15,569 nucleotides of DNA from UBA4615 sp044371545. Lineage in GTDB: Bacteria > Pseudomonadota > Gammaproteobacteria > Burkholderiales > Burkholderiaceae_E. The position numbers were made by a program, and so were the translations under genes. Below the pieces are notes generated by a model, which searched no databases, was not told the origin of the DNA, and was given only the letters and a program-made list of their open reading frames with translations. Positions 7,404-15,569 of this stretch are shown here, piece after piece; position 1 is the first letter of the stretch, and each line of letters opens with the position of its first letter. The DNA lies in assembly GCA_044371545.1 (NCBI GenBank), contig JBILTM010000118.1:1-15569 (forward strand), given 5' to 3'.

Positions 7404-9557
7404 ATGACCGCACGCCGTGTGCTGCTGCTGCTCGCGATCGCCGCCGCGATCGGTACGTTCTTCGCCTTCGACCTCGACCGGTTCCTGACGCTCGAGTCGG
7501 TCAAGGCGCGACAGGCCGAGCTCGAGGCCTGGGTCGAGGCCCGGCCGTTCGCGACCGCGGGCGCGTTCTTCGCGATCTACGTCGTCGCCACCGCGCTGTC
7601 TCTGCCCGGCGCCGCGACGCTGATGACGCTGCTCGGCGGCGCGCTGTTCGGCTTCGGATGGGGCCTGCTGCTGGTGTCCTTCGCGTCTTCGATCGGCGCG
7701 ACGCTGGCATTCCTCGCGTCGCGCTTCCTGTTCCGCGACGCGGTGAAGGCGCGCTTCGGAGGGCGCCTCGCCGCGCTCGACGAGGGGGTGCGGCGGGACG
7801 GCGCGTTCTACCTGTTCACGCTGCGGCTGATCCCCGTCTTCCCGTTCTTCCTGGTCAACCTCGCGATGGGTCTGACGCCGATCGCGACCCGCACGTTCTA
7901 CCTCGCCAGCCAGCTCGGCATGCTGGCCGGCACCGCGGTCTACGTGAACGCCGGCACCGCGCTCGCCCGCATCGACTCGCTGAAGGGGCTCGTCTCGCCC
8001 GCGCTGATCGGCTCGTTCGTGCTGCTCGGGCTCTTCCCGCTGATCGCCAAGAAGATCGTCGATGCGCTCGCCGCGCGGCGCGTCTATCGCGGCTGGACGA
8101 AGCCCTCGCGCTTCGACCGCAACCTCGTCGTCATCGGCGCCGGCAGCGGCGGGCTGGTCAGCGCGTACATCGCGGCGGCGGTCAAGGCGAGCGTCACGCT
8201 GGTCGAGCGCCACAGGATGGGCGGAGACTGCCTGAACACCGGCTGCGTGCCGTCGAAGGCGCTGCTGCGCAGCGCGAAGCTGCTGTCGCAGGCACGGCAC
8301 GCGTCGCACTACGGCCTGCGCCGCATGAGCGTCGACTTCGACTTCGGCGAGGTGATGGAGCGGGTGCAGCGGGTCATCGCCGAGATCGAGCCGCACGACT
8401 CGGTCGAGCGCTACACCCGGCTCGGCGTCGAGGTGATGCAGGGCGAGGCGACGATCGTCTCGCCCTGGGAGGTGGTGGTGCGCGGCGCCGACGGCGCGAC
8501 CCGTCGGCTGTCGGCGCGCTCGATCGTGATCGCCGCCGGCGCGCGCCCCACGGTGCCGCCGATCCCCGGCCTGGACGTCGTCGGCTGCCTGACCTCGGAC
8601 ACGGTCTGGGGGCTGCGCCGCCTGCCGCGCCGCCTGCTGGTGCTCGGCGGCGGGCCGATCGGCTGCGAGCTCGCGCTCGCGTTCGCGCGCTTCGGCTCGA
8701 AGGTGGTGCAGGTCGAGATGGCGCCGCGGCTGATGGCGCGCGAGGATCCCGAGGTGTCCGAGTTCGTCGAGCGGCGCTTGCGCGACGAGGGCGTCGACGT
8801 GCGCACCGGCACCAAGGCGCTGCGCTTCGAGTCCGACGGCACGCGCAAGGTGCTGGTCGCCGAGCGCTCCGGCACCGAGGTCCGCATCGAGTTCGACGAG
8901 CTGTTGTGTGCGCTGGGCCGCACCGCGAACACCACCGGCTACGGCCTCGAGTCGCTCGGCATCCCGCTCACCAAGGCGGGGACGATCGCGGTCGACCCTT
9001 GGCTGCGGACGCGTTTCCCGAACGTGTACGCGGTCGGCGACGTGGCGGGCCCCTACCAGTTCACCCACACCGCCGCGCACATGGCCTGGTTCGCGGCGGT
9101 CAACGCGCTGTTCGGCCGGTTCAGGTCGTTCCGCGTCGACTGGCGCGTCGTGCCCTGGTGCACCTTCGTCGACCCCGAGGTCGCGCGTGTCGGCCTGAAC
9201 GAGCAGGAGGCGCGCGCGCAGGGCGTGCCCTTCGAGGTCGCCCGCTACGGCATCGACGACCTCGACCGGGCGATCGCCGACGGCGTCGCGCACGGCTTCG
9301 TCAAGGTGCTGACGCCACCCGGCAGCGACCGGATCCTGGGCGTCACGATCGTCGGCGAGCACGCCGGCGACCTGATCGCCGAATTCGTCACGGCGATGAA
9401 GCACGGGCTGGGGCTGAACAAGGTCCTCGGCACGATCCACATCTATCCGACGCTCGCCGAGTCGAACAAGTTCGTCGCCGGCGAGTGGAAACGCGCCCAC
9501 GCGCCGCAGCGGCTGCTGGAGTGGGTGAAGCGCTACCACCGCTGGCAGCTGCGCTGA
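7404..9557 (+). CDS. VTT (TVP38/DedA-like) membrane domain fused to a MerA/Lpd-like disulfide oxidoreductase
   Basis: A 717-residue inner-membrane fusion protein. Residues 1-220 are a TVP38/TMEM64-type VTT domain: a signal-anchor helix (6-22), LPGAATLMTLLGGALFGFGW (67-86), the conserved FTLRLIPVFPFFLVN (138-152) and further hydrophobic segments to about 217. Residues 240-717 are a class-I pyridine nucleotide-disulfide oxidoreductase. It has FAD fold VVIGAGSGGLVSA (242-254), redox disulfide GGDCLNTGCVPSKAL (Cys276, Cys281), NAD(P) fold VLGGGPIGCELA (413-424) and VYAVGDVAG (541-549). The C-terminal dimerisation domain carries the His-Glu dyad HIYPTLAE (His679, Glu686). No extra C-terminal CC pair of mercuric reductase is present. 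All active-site parts are intact, so an active cytoplasmic-facing reductase tethered to a VTT domain is expected. The substrate is unknown; an arsenical, a selenium compound or a thiol carrier is inferred from context. Confidence 0.9.
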   Translation: MTARRVLLLLAIAAAIGTFFAFDLDRFLTLESVKARQAELEAWVEARPFATAGAFFAIYVVATALSLPGAATLMTLLGGALFGFGWGLLLVSFASSIGATLAFLASRFLFRDAVKARFGGRLAALDEGVRRDGAFYLFTLRLIPVFPFFLVNLAMGLTPIATRTFYLASQLGMLAGTAVYVNAGTALARIDSLKGLVSPALIGSFVLLGLFPLIAKKIVDALAARRVYRGWTKPSRFDRNLVVIGAGSGGLVSAYIAAAVKASVTLVERHRMGGDCLNTGCVPSKALLRSAKLLSQARHASHYGLRRMSVDFDFGEVMERVQRVIAEIEPHDSVERYTRLGVEVMQGEATIVSPWEVVVRGADGATRRLSARSIVIAAGARPTVPPIPGLDVVGCLTSDTVWGLRRLPRRLLVLGGGPIGCELALAFARFGSKVVQVEMAPRLMAREDPEVSEFVERRLRDEGVDVRTGTKALRFESDGTRKVLVAERSGTEVRIEFDELLCALGRTANTTGYGLESLGIPLTKAGTIAVDPWLRTRFPNVYAVGDVAGPYQFTHTAAHMAWFAAVNALFGRFRSFRVDWRVVPWCTFVDPEVARVGLNEQEARAQGVPFEVARYGIDDLDRAIADGVAHGFVKVLTPPGSDRILGVTIVGEHAGDLIAEFVTAMKHGLGLNKVLGTIHIYPTLAESNKFVAGEWKRAHAPQRLLEWVKRYHRWQLR

Positions 9558-9565
9558 GGCCGAGC

Positions 9566-10375
9566 ATGCACCGACGCACGTTCATCGCCACCGCCTGCCT
9601 GCTGCCGCTCGCGCCCGCCGCGCACGCGGCGCTCGACCACGGCCACGCCGGGCTCGACGCGCTGCTGCGGCGGCACGTCGCGTGGAACGCGGCCGGCACG
9701 GCGAGCACGGTGGCCTATCGCGGGTTCGCCGCCGACCGCGCCGAGCTGCGCCGCGTGCTCGACGCCTACCAGGCGGTCACGCGCGCCGAGTACGACGCGA
9801 TGACGCGCGAGCAGAAGTTCGCGTTCCTCGCCAACGCCTACAACGCGTTCACCATCGAGCTGGTGCTGACCAGGTACCCTGACCTGAAGTCGATCAAGGA
9901 CCTCGGCTCGCTGATCCAGTCGCCGTGGAAGAAGCGCTTCTTCCGCCTTCTCGGCGAGGAGCGCCACCTCGACGACCTGGAGCACGGCCTGCTGCGCGCG
10001 CCGGGCGCGTTCGACGAGCCGCGCGTGCACTTCGTCGTCAACTGCGCATCGATCGGCTGCCCGGCGCTGCGCCCCGAGGCGCTCCTCGCCGAGCGGCTCG
10101 ACGCGCAGCTCGAGGACAGCACGCGCCGGTTCCTGCGCGACGCGAGCCGCAACCGCTACGACCCGCGCTCGCGCCGGCTCGAGGTCTCGAAGATCTTCGA
10201 CTGGTTCCGCGAGGACTGGGAACGCGGCGCGCGCGGCATCCGCTCGCGCGAGCAGTTCCTGGGCGGGTATGCGGACCTGCTCGCGACCGACCCGGCCGAC
10301 CGTCAGCGGGTGCGCGACGGCGCGGCGCCGCTCGCATTCCTCGACTACGACTGGGGCCTGAACGACCGACGGTGA
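9566..10375 (+). CDS. Exported DUF547-domain protein with Tat-like signal peptide
   Basis: A 269-residue DUF547 protein. The N-terminus MHRRTFIATA followed by CLLPLAPAAHA is a short signal peptide with a twin-arginine pattern (RRTFI) and a likely cleavage after AHA21, so a periplasmic location is expected. Conserved DUF547 blocks are visible: FLANAYNAFTIELVL (87-101), VHFVVNCASIGCPALRP (154-170, with Cys160 and Cys165), KIFDWF (209-214) and the closing LDYDWGLN (259-266). The family has no established biochemical function. A remote link to transglutaminase/papain-type cysteine folds has been suggested, and the NCASIGC region would be the place to look. The ATG at 9566 is chosen because TGAGG overlapping the upstream stop gives a good ribosome site; the gap to that stop is 8 bp. 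DUF547 genes recur beside arsS-type genes. Confidence 0.88.
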   Translation: MHRRTFIATACLLPLAPAAHAALDHGHAGLDALLRRHVAWNAAGTASTVAYRGFAADRAELRRVLDAYQAVTRAEYDAMTREQKFAFLANAYNAFTIELVLTRYPDLKSIKDLGSLIQSPWKKRFFRLLGEERHLDDLEHGLLRAPGAFDEPRVHFVVNCASIGCPALRPEALLAERLDAQLEDSTRRFLRDASRNRYDPRSRRLEVSKIFDWFREDWERGARGIRSREQFLGGYADLLATDPADRQRVRDGAAPLAFLDYDWGLNDRR

Positions 10376-11085
10376 GCGACGCGACGCCGATCCCGCCGGG
10401 TGCGCAGGTACCGCGCACGCTGTCGATCGTGATCCCGGCGCTCGACGAGGCCGCCTCGATCGCCGCGTCGGTCGCCGACGCGCGCGCGCATGCCGACGAG
10501 GTGCTCGTCGTCGACGGCGGCAGCCGCGACCGCACCGCCGCGCTCGCTGCCGATGCCGGCGCGATCGTCGTCGAGGCGCCGCGCGGCCGGGCGTCCCAGA
10601 TGAACGCCGGCGCCGCCCGGGCCCGCGGCGATGCGCTGCTGTTCCTGCACGCCGACGTGCGCCTGCCGCCAGGCGCGGGTACCGCGGTGCGTGCCGCACT
10701 CGCCGAGGGCGCGCGCTGGGGTCGTTTCGACGTGAGGCTCGACTCGCCGCGCCGCGCGCTCGCGCTCGTCGGCGCGATGATGAACCTGCGCTCGCGCGGC
10801 ACCGGCATCGCGACCGGCGACCAGGCGATCTTCGTCGACCGCGCGCTCTGGGAGGCGCTCGGCGGCTACGCGCCGATCCCGCTGATGGAGGACGTCGAGC
10901 TCTGCACGCGCGCCCGGCGCGTCGCACGCTGCGCGTGCCTGCGCGAGCGCGTGCTCGTGTCGGCGCGCCGCTGGGAGCGCCGCGGCGTCGCCCGGACCGT
11001 CGTCGAGATGTGGACGTGGCGGGCCGCCTACGCGCTCGGCGTGTCGCCCGCCACGCTGCACCGGCTCTACTACGGACGGCGATGA
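10372..11085 (+). CDS. Family-2-like glycosyltransferase, rSAM/selenodomain-associated transferase 2 type (TIGR04283)
   Basis: A 237-residue small GT-A enzyme. LSIVIPALDE (17-26) and VLVVDGGSRDRT (44-55) form the nucleotide-sugar site. FLHADVRLP (91-99) holds the metal-binding A-D dyad. TGIATGDQAIFV (144-155) and LMEDVELCTR (171-180) supply the acceptor-side acid. No membrane helices are seen, unlike polyprenyl-linked GT2 enzymes. This compact form is the transferase family assigned to arsenosugar clusters; donor and acceptor are unproven. The GTG at 10372 overlaps the upstream TGA by four bases (GTGA), which both fixes the start and implies translational coupling. The longer upstream open frame is just a shadow of the DUF547 gene. 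The stop overlaps the next start as ATGA. Confidence 0.9.
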   Translation: MSDATPIPPGAQVPRTLSIVIPALDEAASIAASVADARAHADEVLVVDGGSRDRTAALAADAGAIVVEAPRGRASQMNAGAARARGDALLFLHADVRLPPGAGTAVRAALAEGARWGRFDVRLDSPRRALALVGAMMNLRSRGTGIATGDQAIFVDRALWEALGGYAPIPLMEDVELCTRARRVARCACLRERVLVSARRWERRGVARTVVEMWTWRAAYALGVSPATLHRLYYGRR

Positions 11086-11732
11086 GGACGCGGCTGATCG
11101 TCTTCGCGAAGCTCGCGGTCGAAGGCCGCGTGAAGACGCGGCTCGCTGCGAGCGTCGGCCCCGCGCGCGCGCTCGAGGTCCACCGCCGGCTGGTGGACAC
11201 GACCCTCGCGCTCGCCCGCGCAAGCGGCGCCGACACGCTCGAGCTGCGCTACGACGCGGCCGGCGCGGCTGCGGGCAGCGCCGCGACCGCGTTGCCCGCG
11301 GCGCTCTCGGCCGAGGGATGGCGCACCGGCCCGCAGCGCGGCGTCGACCTCGGCGCGCGGATGCACGAGGCGCTCGACGCATCGCTCGCCGACGGCGAGC
11401 GGCCGGTGCTGGTGGGCAGCGACTGTCCGTCGCTCGGCCCGGGGGACCTGCGCGACGCGTTCGACGCGCTTGCCGCCGCGGATGCGGTGTTCGCGCCGGC
11501 CGAGGACGGCGGATACGCGCTCGTGGGCGTCTCGCGGTCCGCACCCGGGCTATTCGATCGCATGCGCTGGGGCACCTCGGAGGTCATGACGACGACACTC
11601 GCGCGGGCGGAGCACGCCGGCCTGCGCGTGGCGCTGCTGCGCACCGTCTGGGACGTCGACGTCGAGGCGGACCTGCGGCGCTGGGAGGCGCTGCAGGGCG
11701 GGCGGGGGGACGGGGCAGGTCGCGGCGGCTGA
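11082..11732 (+). CDS. CofC-like transferase, DUF2064, rSAM/selenodomain-associated transferase 1 type (TIGR04282)
   Basis: A 216-residue GT-A/nucleotidyltransferase-fold protein. The N-terminal FAKLAVEGRVKTRL (8-21) is the nucleotide-binding loop. GSDCPSL (112-118) carries a metal-binding Asp, AEDGGYALVGV (140-150) is the family signature, and WDVDVEADL (190-198) closes the core. It resembles CofC, the guanylyltransferase of cofactor F420 synthesis, which is why a nucleotidyl or glycosyl transfer is guessed. In arsS clusters it always appears with the transferase-2 gene, so the two may act in sequence, one activating and one transferring a sugar. The ATG at 11082 overlaps the upstream TGA by four bases. 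The last residues (205-216) are a Gly/Arg-rich tail outside the fold. It is the last gene of the operon. Confidence 0.9.
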   Translation: MRTRLIVFAKLAVEGRVKTRLAASVGPARALEVHRRLVDTTLALARASGADTLELRYDAAGAAAGSAATALPAALSAEGWRTGPQRGVDLGARMHEALDASLADGERPVLVGSDCPSLGPGDLRDAFDALAAADAVFAPAEDGGYALVGVSRSAPGLFDRMRWGTSEVMTTTLARAEHAGLRVALLRTVWDVDVEADLRRWEALQGGRGDGAGRGG

Positions 11733-11734
11733 GA

Positions 11735-11766
11735 GCCCGGCGTGGCGCCCGGCGTGGTCACCGGGC
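11735..11766. repeat. 11-bp direct repeat with a GC hairpin after the operon
   Basis: GCCCGGCGTGG occurs at 11735-11745 and again at 11747-11757. The second copy can pair its GCCCGG (11747-11752) with CCGGGC at 11761-11766. The hairpin begins 14 bases past the last operon stop and could stall transcription, but no T-run follows, so a classical terminator is not supported. Confidence 0.35.
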
Positions 11767-11805
11767 ATGCCGCTTCGGTCCGACGGGCTGCGATCGGCGG
11801 CCGGC

Positions 11806-14157
11806 TCAGCGGCCGCCCGGCTCCGGTGCTTCGGCGGCGGGCGCCCCTGCGGCAGGCGCGTCGGCAGGTGCTCGCTCGGCCGACGCGACCGCCGGCTCGG
11901 CGTCGGCCGCGAGGCCGGTCGCCCCCGGCGACGACACCTCGTCCCGTGCGAACTCCGGGAACTTAGCGAACAGCGTGGCGATCGGCTCGGGCTTGCCGAA
12001 CAGGTCGCCCTGCAGGTAGTCGACGCCGATCTCGCGCAGCCGCTCGTGCACGTGCTCGCTGTGGACGTGCTCGGCGATCGTGCGCAGCTTGAGCCGCCGC
12101 GCGACGCGGACCGTCGACATCACGATCTCCTCGTCGATCGGGCTGGTCGTCAGGTTCCGGATGAACGAGCCGTCGATCTTCAGGTAGTCGAGCGGGAAGC
12201 GCTTCAGGTACTCGAAGGTCGCCAGGCCCGTGCCGAAGTCGTCGAGCGCGATGCCGAACCCCTGCGACTTCAGCTCGTCGACGAGCCGCGAGGCGGCCGA
12301 CGGATTGCGGATCGCCTCGCTCTCGGTGATCTCGAACACGATCCGCTCGGCCGGCACGTCGTAGAGGGCGCGCTGCTGCTTGATGTAATCGGCGATCGCG
12401 CCGTCGCTCATCGTCGCGCCCGACAGGTTGATCGAGCACTTGTGCGTGCGGGCGAGCGCCACCGGGTGGGTGGCCAGCCACTCGAACGCGCGCTTGACCA
12501 CCGCACGGTCGAACGGCACCGACATCTGCGCCTGCACCGCGAGCGTCAGGAACTCGGGCGGCTGGATCAGCCCGCCGTCGCGGTCGCGCAGACGCGTCAA
12601 CACCTCGTACGAGATCGTGCCCTCGGGCGCGTCCGGGTCGACCACCGGCTGCGCGTAGAGCTCCAGGCGCGTCTCCTGGACGGCTTCGCGGATGTGCTCG
12701 ATCTTGCTCTGGTGGGCGCGCCTCGAGTCGATCATCATCTGCGACAGCGGCTCGACGAAGAGCTGCGGGTCGCGCACCGAGGCGGCGATCGCGAGCGCGT
12801 CGGCGAGCGACGCGAGGCAGTCCTCGCTGTTGATCAGCGCGTGCCGGTCGATCAGCAGGCCGCCCACGCAGGCCTGCAGCCGCAGGTTGCCGTGCTCGGT
12901 CGAGAAGCGCTGGCCGGCCAGCTGCGAGTACACCTCGCGCGCGACCGTGCGCACCTGCGCGACGGTGTCCGCCTCGATGACCAGCGCGTAGCGCCCGGCC
13001 GACAGCCGCGCGGCGAACTGCGTCCCCGGCTGGCGCAGCAGCAGCGCCGCGCTCGCCTGCTCGAGCTGCATCGCCGGGATCGTGCCGCACAGGTCGCTGA
13101 CCGAGTCGAAGTTGGTCAGGTGCACGCCGATCAGGCCGAAGTTCGGGCGCTGCGCCGAGGCGAGCCGGTCGCCGAACTCGGCGAGCAGGCCGCGGTCGTT
13201 GAGCAGCCCGGTCGTCATGTCCTGGCGCGACTGGCGAGCGACCCGCAGCAGCGCGAGCCTGCGGTCGGCGGCCACCGCCTGCAGCACCAGCGCGACGACG
13301 ACCGCGCAGAACACCATCACCGCCGCCTCGATCGCGCGGTGGTAGTCGTCGCCCGCGGCCGGCACCTGGTAGGCGCGTGCGGCGAGCAGCGGCAGCGCCG
13401 AGAGCAGCAGCGTCAGCGCGTTCGCGCGCTCGTCCATCCGGATTGCCGTCCAGGCGACGATCGGGAAGAAGACGAACTGCATCACGTACGCATACTCGAG
13501 CTGCCCGATCGACGACAGCAGCAGGCTGCCGCCCGCGACCACCAGCGTCATCAGCAGCCCGGACAGGTCGAAGATCGGCACCTGCTGGTCGCCCGCGTCG
13601 GCCTGGGGGAGCGAGTCGTCGATCCACGCGAGCACCGCCGGCGCGACCAGCATCGTGCCGAGCGCGCCGACGAGCCAGGCCGACAGGTACACGTGCAGCG
13701 GATGGATGCCGACGGTCGCGGGCGTCACCATCGCCGCGGTGCCGGCGATCATCGCGGTGACCGGCGCGCCGATCAGAAGGGTCACGCAGAGGAAGCGGAC
13801 CACGGCCTCGAGCCGGTACTCGGCCGGCTTCCACTCGCCGAGGCGGCGCAGCACGACGATCGGGAGCACCGCGCCGATCACGGTGACTGCGGCGGCCGCG
13901 GCGGCGAGCCCGGCGTCGCGGTACGCGATCGCACCATAGGCGAGCGCGCCGAGGGCCGCGGGCGCCGTCCACGCGAGCCCGTGCCGCCAGCCGAACGCGA
14001 ACGCCACACCGGTCGCCGGCCAGAACAGCAGCCGCACCGCGTCGCCGTGCGAGACGAGCCGCGCGAGCAGGCAGAAGCCGAACGCGAGGGCCGCGACGAG
14101 CAGCGCGCGGGACAGCGGGGGCAGGGTGGTGTCGGCCGAGGCCGGGCGGGTCAGCAC
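11806..14157 (-). CDS. Membrane MASE1-like / degenerate GGDEF / EAL-domain c-di-GMP phosphodiesterase
   Basis: A 783-residue signalling protein. Residues 15-297 hold roughly eight to ten hydrophobic segments, with LLFWPATGVAFAFGW (43-57) typical of MASE1 sensors. Residues about 310-440 are a GGDEF fold whose active-site loop reads LSAGRYAL (385-392) instead of GGDEF, so no diguanylate cyclase activity is expected. Residues 490-735 are a complete EAL domain: EVL (Glu518), INLSG (Asn577), FEITES (Glu609), DDFGTG (Asp639, Asp640), LKIDG (Lys660), AEHV (Glu696) and LQGDLFGKP (Gln716). All metal and catalytic residues are present, so c-di-GMP hydrolysis is likely. An Ala/Pro-rich tail (737-783) follows. 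The GTG at 14157 is preferred: a longer in-frame start at 14316 would add an Arg-rich, non-membrane, non-coding-looking stretch. No Shine-Dalgarno is visible at either start. Confidence 0.88.
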   Translation of the reverse strand: MLTRPASADTTLPPLSRALLVAALAFGFCLLARLVSHGDAVRLLFWPATGVAFAFGWRHGLAWTAPAALGALAYGAIAYRDAGLAAAAAAVTVIGAVLPIVVLRRLGEWKPAEYRLEAVVRFLCVTLLIGAPVTAMIAGTAAMVTPATVGIHPLHVYLSAWLVGALGTMLVAPAVLAWIDDSLPQADAGDQQVPIFDLSGLLMTLVVAGGSLLLSSIGQLEYAYVMQFVFFPIVAWTAIRMDERANALTLLLSALPLLAARAYQVPAAGDDYHRAIEAAVMVFCAVVVALVLQAVAADRRLALLRVARQSRQDMTTGLLNDRGLLAEFGDRLASAQRPNFGLIGVHLTNFDSVSDLCGTIPAMQLEQASAALLLRQPGTQFAARLSAGRYALVIEADTVAQVRTVAREVYSQLAGQRFSTEHGNLRLQACVGGLLIDRHALINSEDCLASLADALAIAASVRDPQLFVEPLSQMMIDSRRAHQSKIEHIREAVQETRLELYAQPVVDPDAPEGTISYEVLTRLRDRDGGLIQPPEFLTLAVQAQMSVPFDRAVVKRAFEWLATHPVALARTHKCSINLSGATMSDGAIADYIKQQRALYDVPAERIVFEITESEAIRNPSAASRLVDELKSQGFGIALDDFGTGLATFEYLKRFPLDYLKIDGSFIRNLTTSPIDEEIVMSTVRVARRLKLRTIAEHVHSEHVHERLREIGVDYLQGDLFGKPEPIATLFAKFPEFARDEVSSPGATGLAADAEPAVASAERAPADAPAAGAPAAEAPEPGGR

Positions 14158-14289
14158 GACGGAACGTGGAGGGGGCGGAGCCGGGTATCCGGTCGAGTGT
14201 ACTCCAGCGTCCAACGGGGTCGCCGGCGACGGACGGGCGGCGGTTCGAGCCCGCCGCAAGGACGTCCCGGCGTTGCGCCGGGCCCGCGT

Positions 14290-14323
14290 GCCGGCCGAGC
14301 GCCGCGAACGGCGCACGGCCGGC
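14290..14323 (-). terminator. Long GC hairpin downstream of acnA
   Basis: Arms of 8 bp (GCCGGCCG / CGGCCGGC) plus 6 bp (GCGCCG / CGGCGC), separated by one A-A mismatch, close a 4-base loop that reads TTCG on the minus strand. It lies about 50 bases past the acnA stop and ahead of the EAL gene. There is no T-run, so it may end or stabilise the acnA message rather than act as a textbook terminator. Confidence 0.45.
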
Positions 14324-14374
14324 GGCCCCGCGGCGCCCGGCGGGTGCCGGGCGTCGTCGGGGCCGGGTCCGCCG

Positions 14375-15569
<1,195 letters not shown>

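Noticed and set aside
7158..9539. 793-codon minus-strand open frame antisense to the VTT-reductase fusion
   Set aside because: Low-complexity composition without motifs, opposite a gene with all flavoprotein signatures.
11796..11817. 8-bp GC hairpin overlapping the EAL stop codon as a bidirectional terminator
   Set aside because: No T-run on either strand, and stems of this size are common by chance at this GC content.
14238..14256. tRNA T-arm-like sequence (GGCGG, TTCGAGC, CCGCC) between the EAL gene and acnA
   Set aside because: The T-arm folds perfectly, but no matching acceptor, D or anticodon arm can be built upstream on the plus strand. Probably chance in GC-rich sequence, or at most a tRNA relic.
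14158..14316. N-terminal extension of the EAL protein from an ATG at 14316
   Set aside because: The extra 53 residues are Arg/Pro-rich, lack family similarity and precede the natural membrane start; the GTG at 14157 is a better start.

Overview
The window is about 15.6 kb of very GC-rich, gene-dense chromosome. Codon use, gene families and the signal-sequence style suggest a proteobacterium, most likely a betaproteobacterium of the Burkholderiales. This is an inference from protein feel, not a database result. I see no rRNA, tRNA, CRISPR array or insertion sequence. The very long open frames antisense to most genes are a GC-bias artefact.

Layout. (1) Bases 2-1156, plus: the 3' part of an amidase-signature hydrolase, with a short tandem duplication across its stop codon. 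(2) Bases 1218-3412, minus: a class-B asparagine synthetase-like amidotransferase of the polysaccharide-cluster type. Two bases upstream lies a 69-codon glycosyltransferase remnant that joins the first and last parts of a GT4-type enzyme. (3) Bases 3602-4987, minus: a P4-type tyrosine recombinase that keeps Arg/Arg/His/Tyr but lacks two other active-site residues. (4) Bases 5140-11732, plus: six tightly packed genes forming the window's most interesting unit. (5) Bases 11806-14157, minus: a membrane MASE1-like / degenerate GGDEF / EAL c-di-GMP phosphodiesterase. (6) Bases 14375-15569, minus: the C-terminal part of aconitase AcnA, running off the right edge.

The six-gene unit is read as an arsenosugar-type (rSAM/selenodomain-associated) biosynthetic operon. 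It contains a stand-alone oxidoreductase of the kind elsewhere fused to SelD; the radical SAM enzyme ArsS; a VTT (TVP38/DedA-like) membrane domain fused to a mercuric-reductase/lipoamide-dehydrogenase-like disulfide reductase; an exported DUF547 protein with a Tat-like signal; and two small GT-A-fold enzymes of the rSAM/selenodomain-associated transferase 2 and transferase 1 families. The last four genes are separated by 8 bp or overlap by 4 bp. The first gene has a -10-like element placed so that its message could be leaderless. Expected partners (ArsM methyltransferase, ArsR regulator, the arsenosugar-associated peroxidase-like protein, SelD) are not in the window. The cluster is bounded on the left by the divergent integrase and on the right by the convergent EAL gene, so the pathway here is either split across the genome or acts on a different substrate. 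The order of chemistry after ArsS is not established and is offered as a hypothesis.
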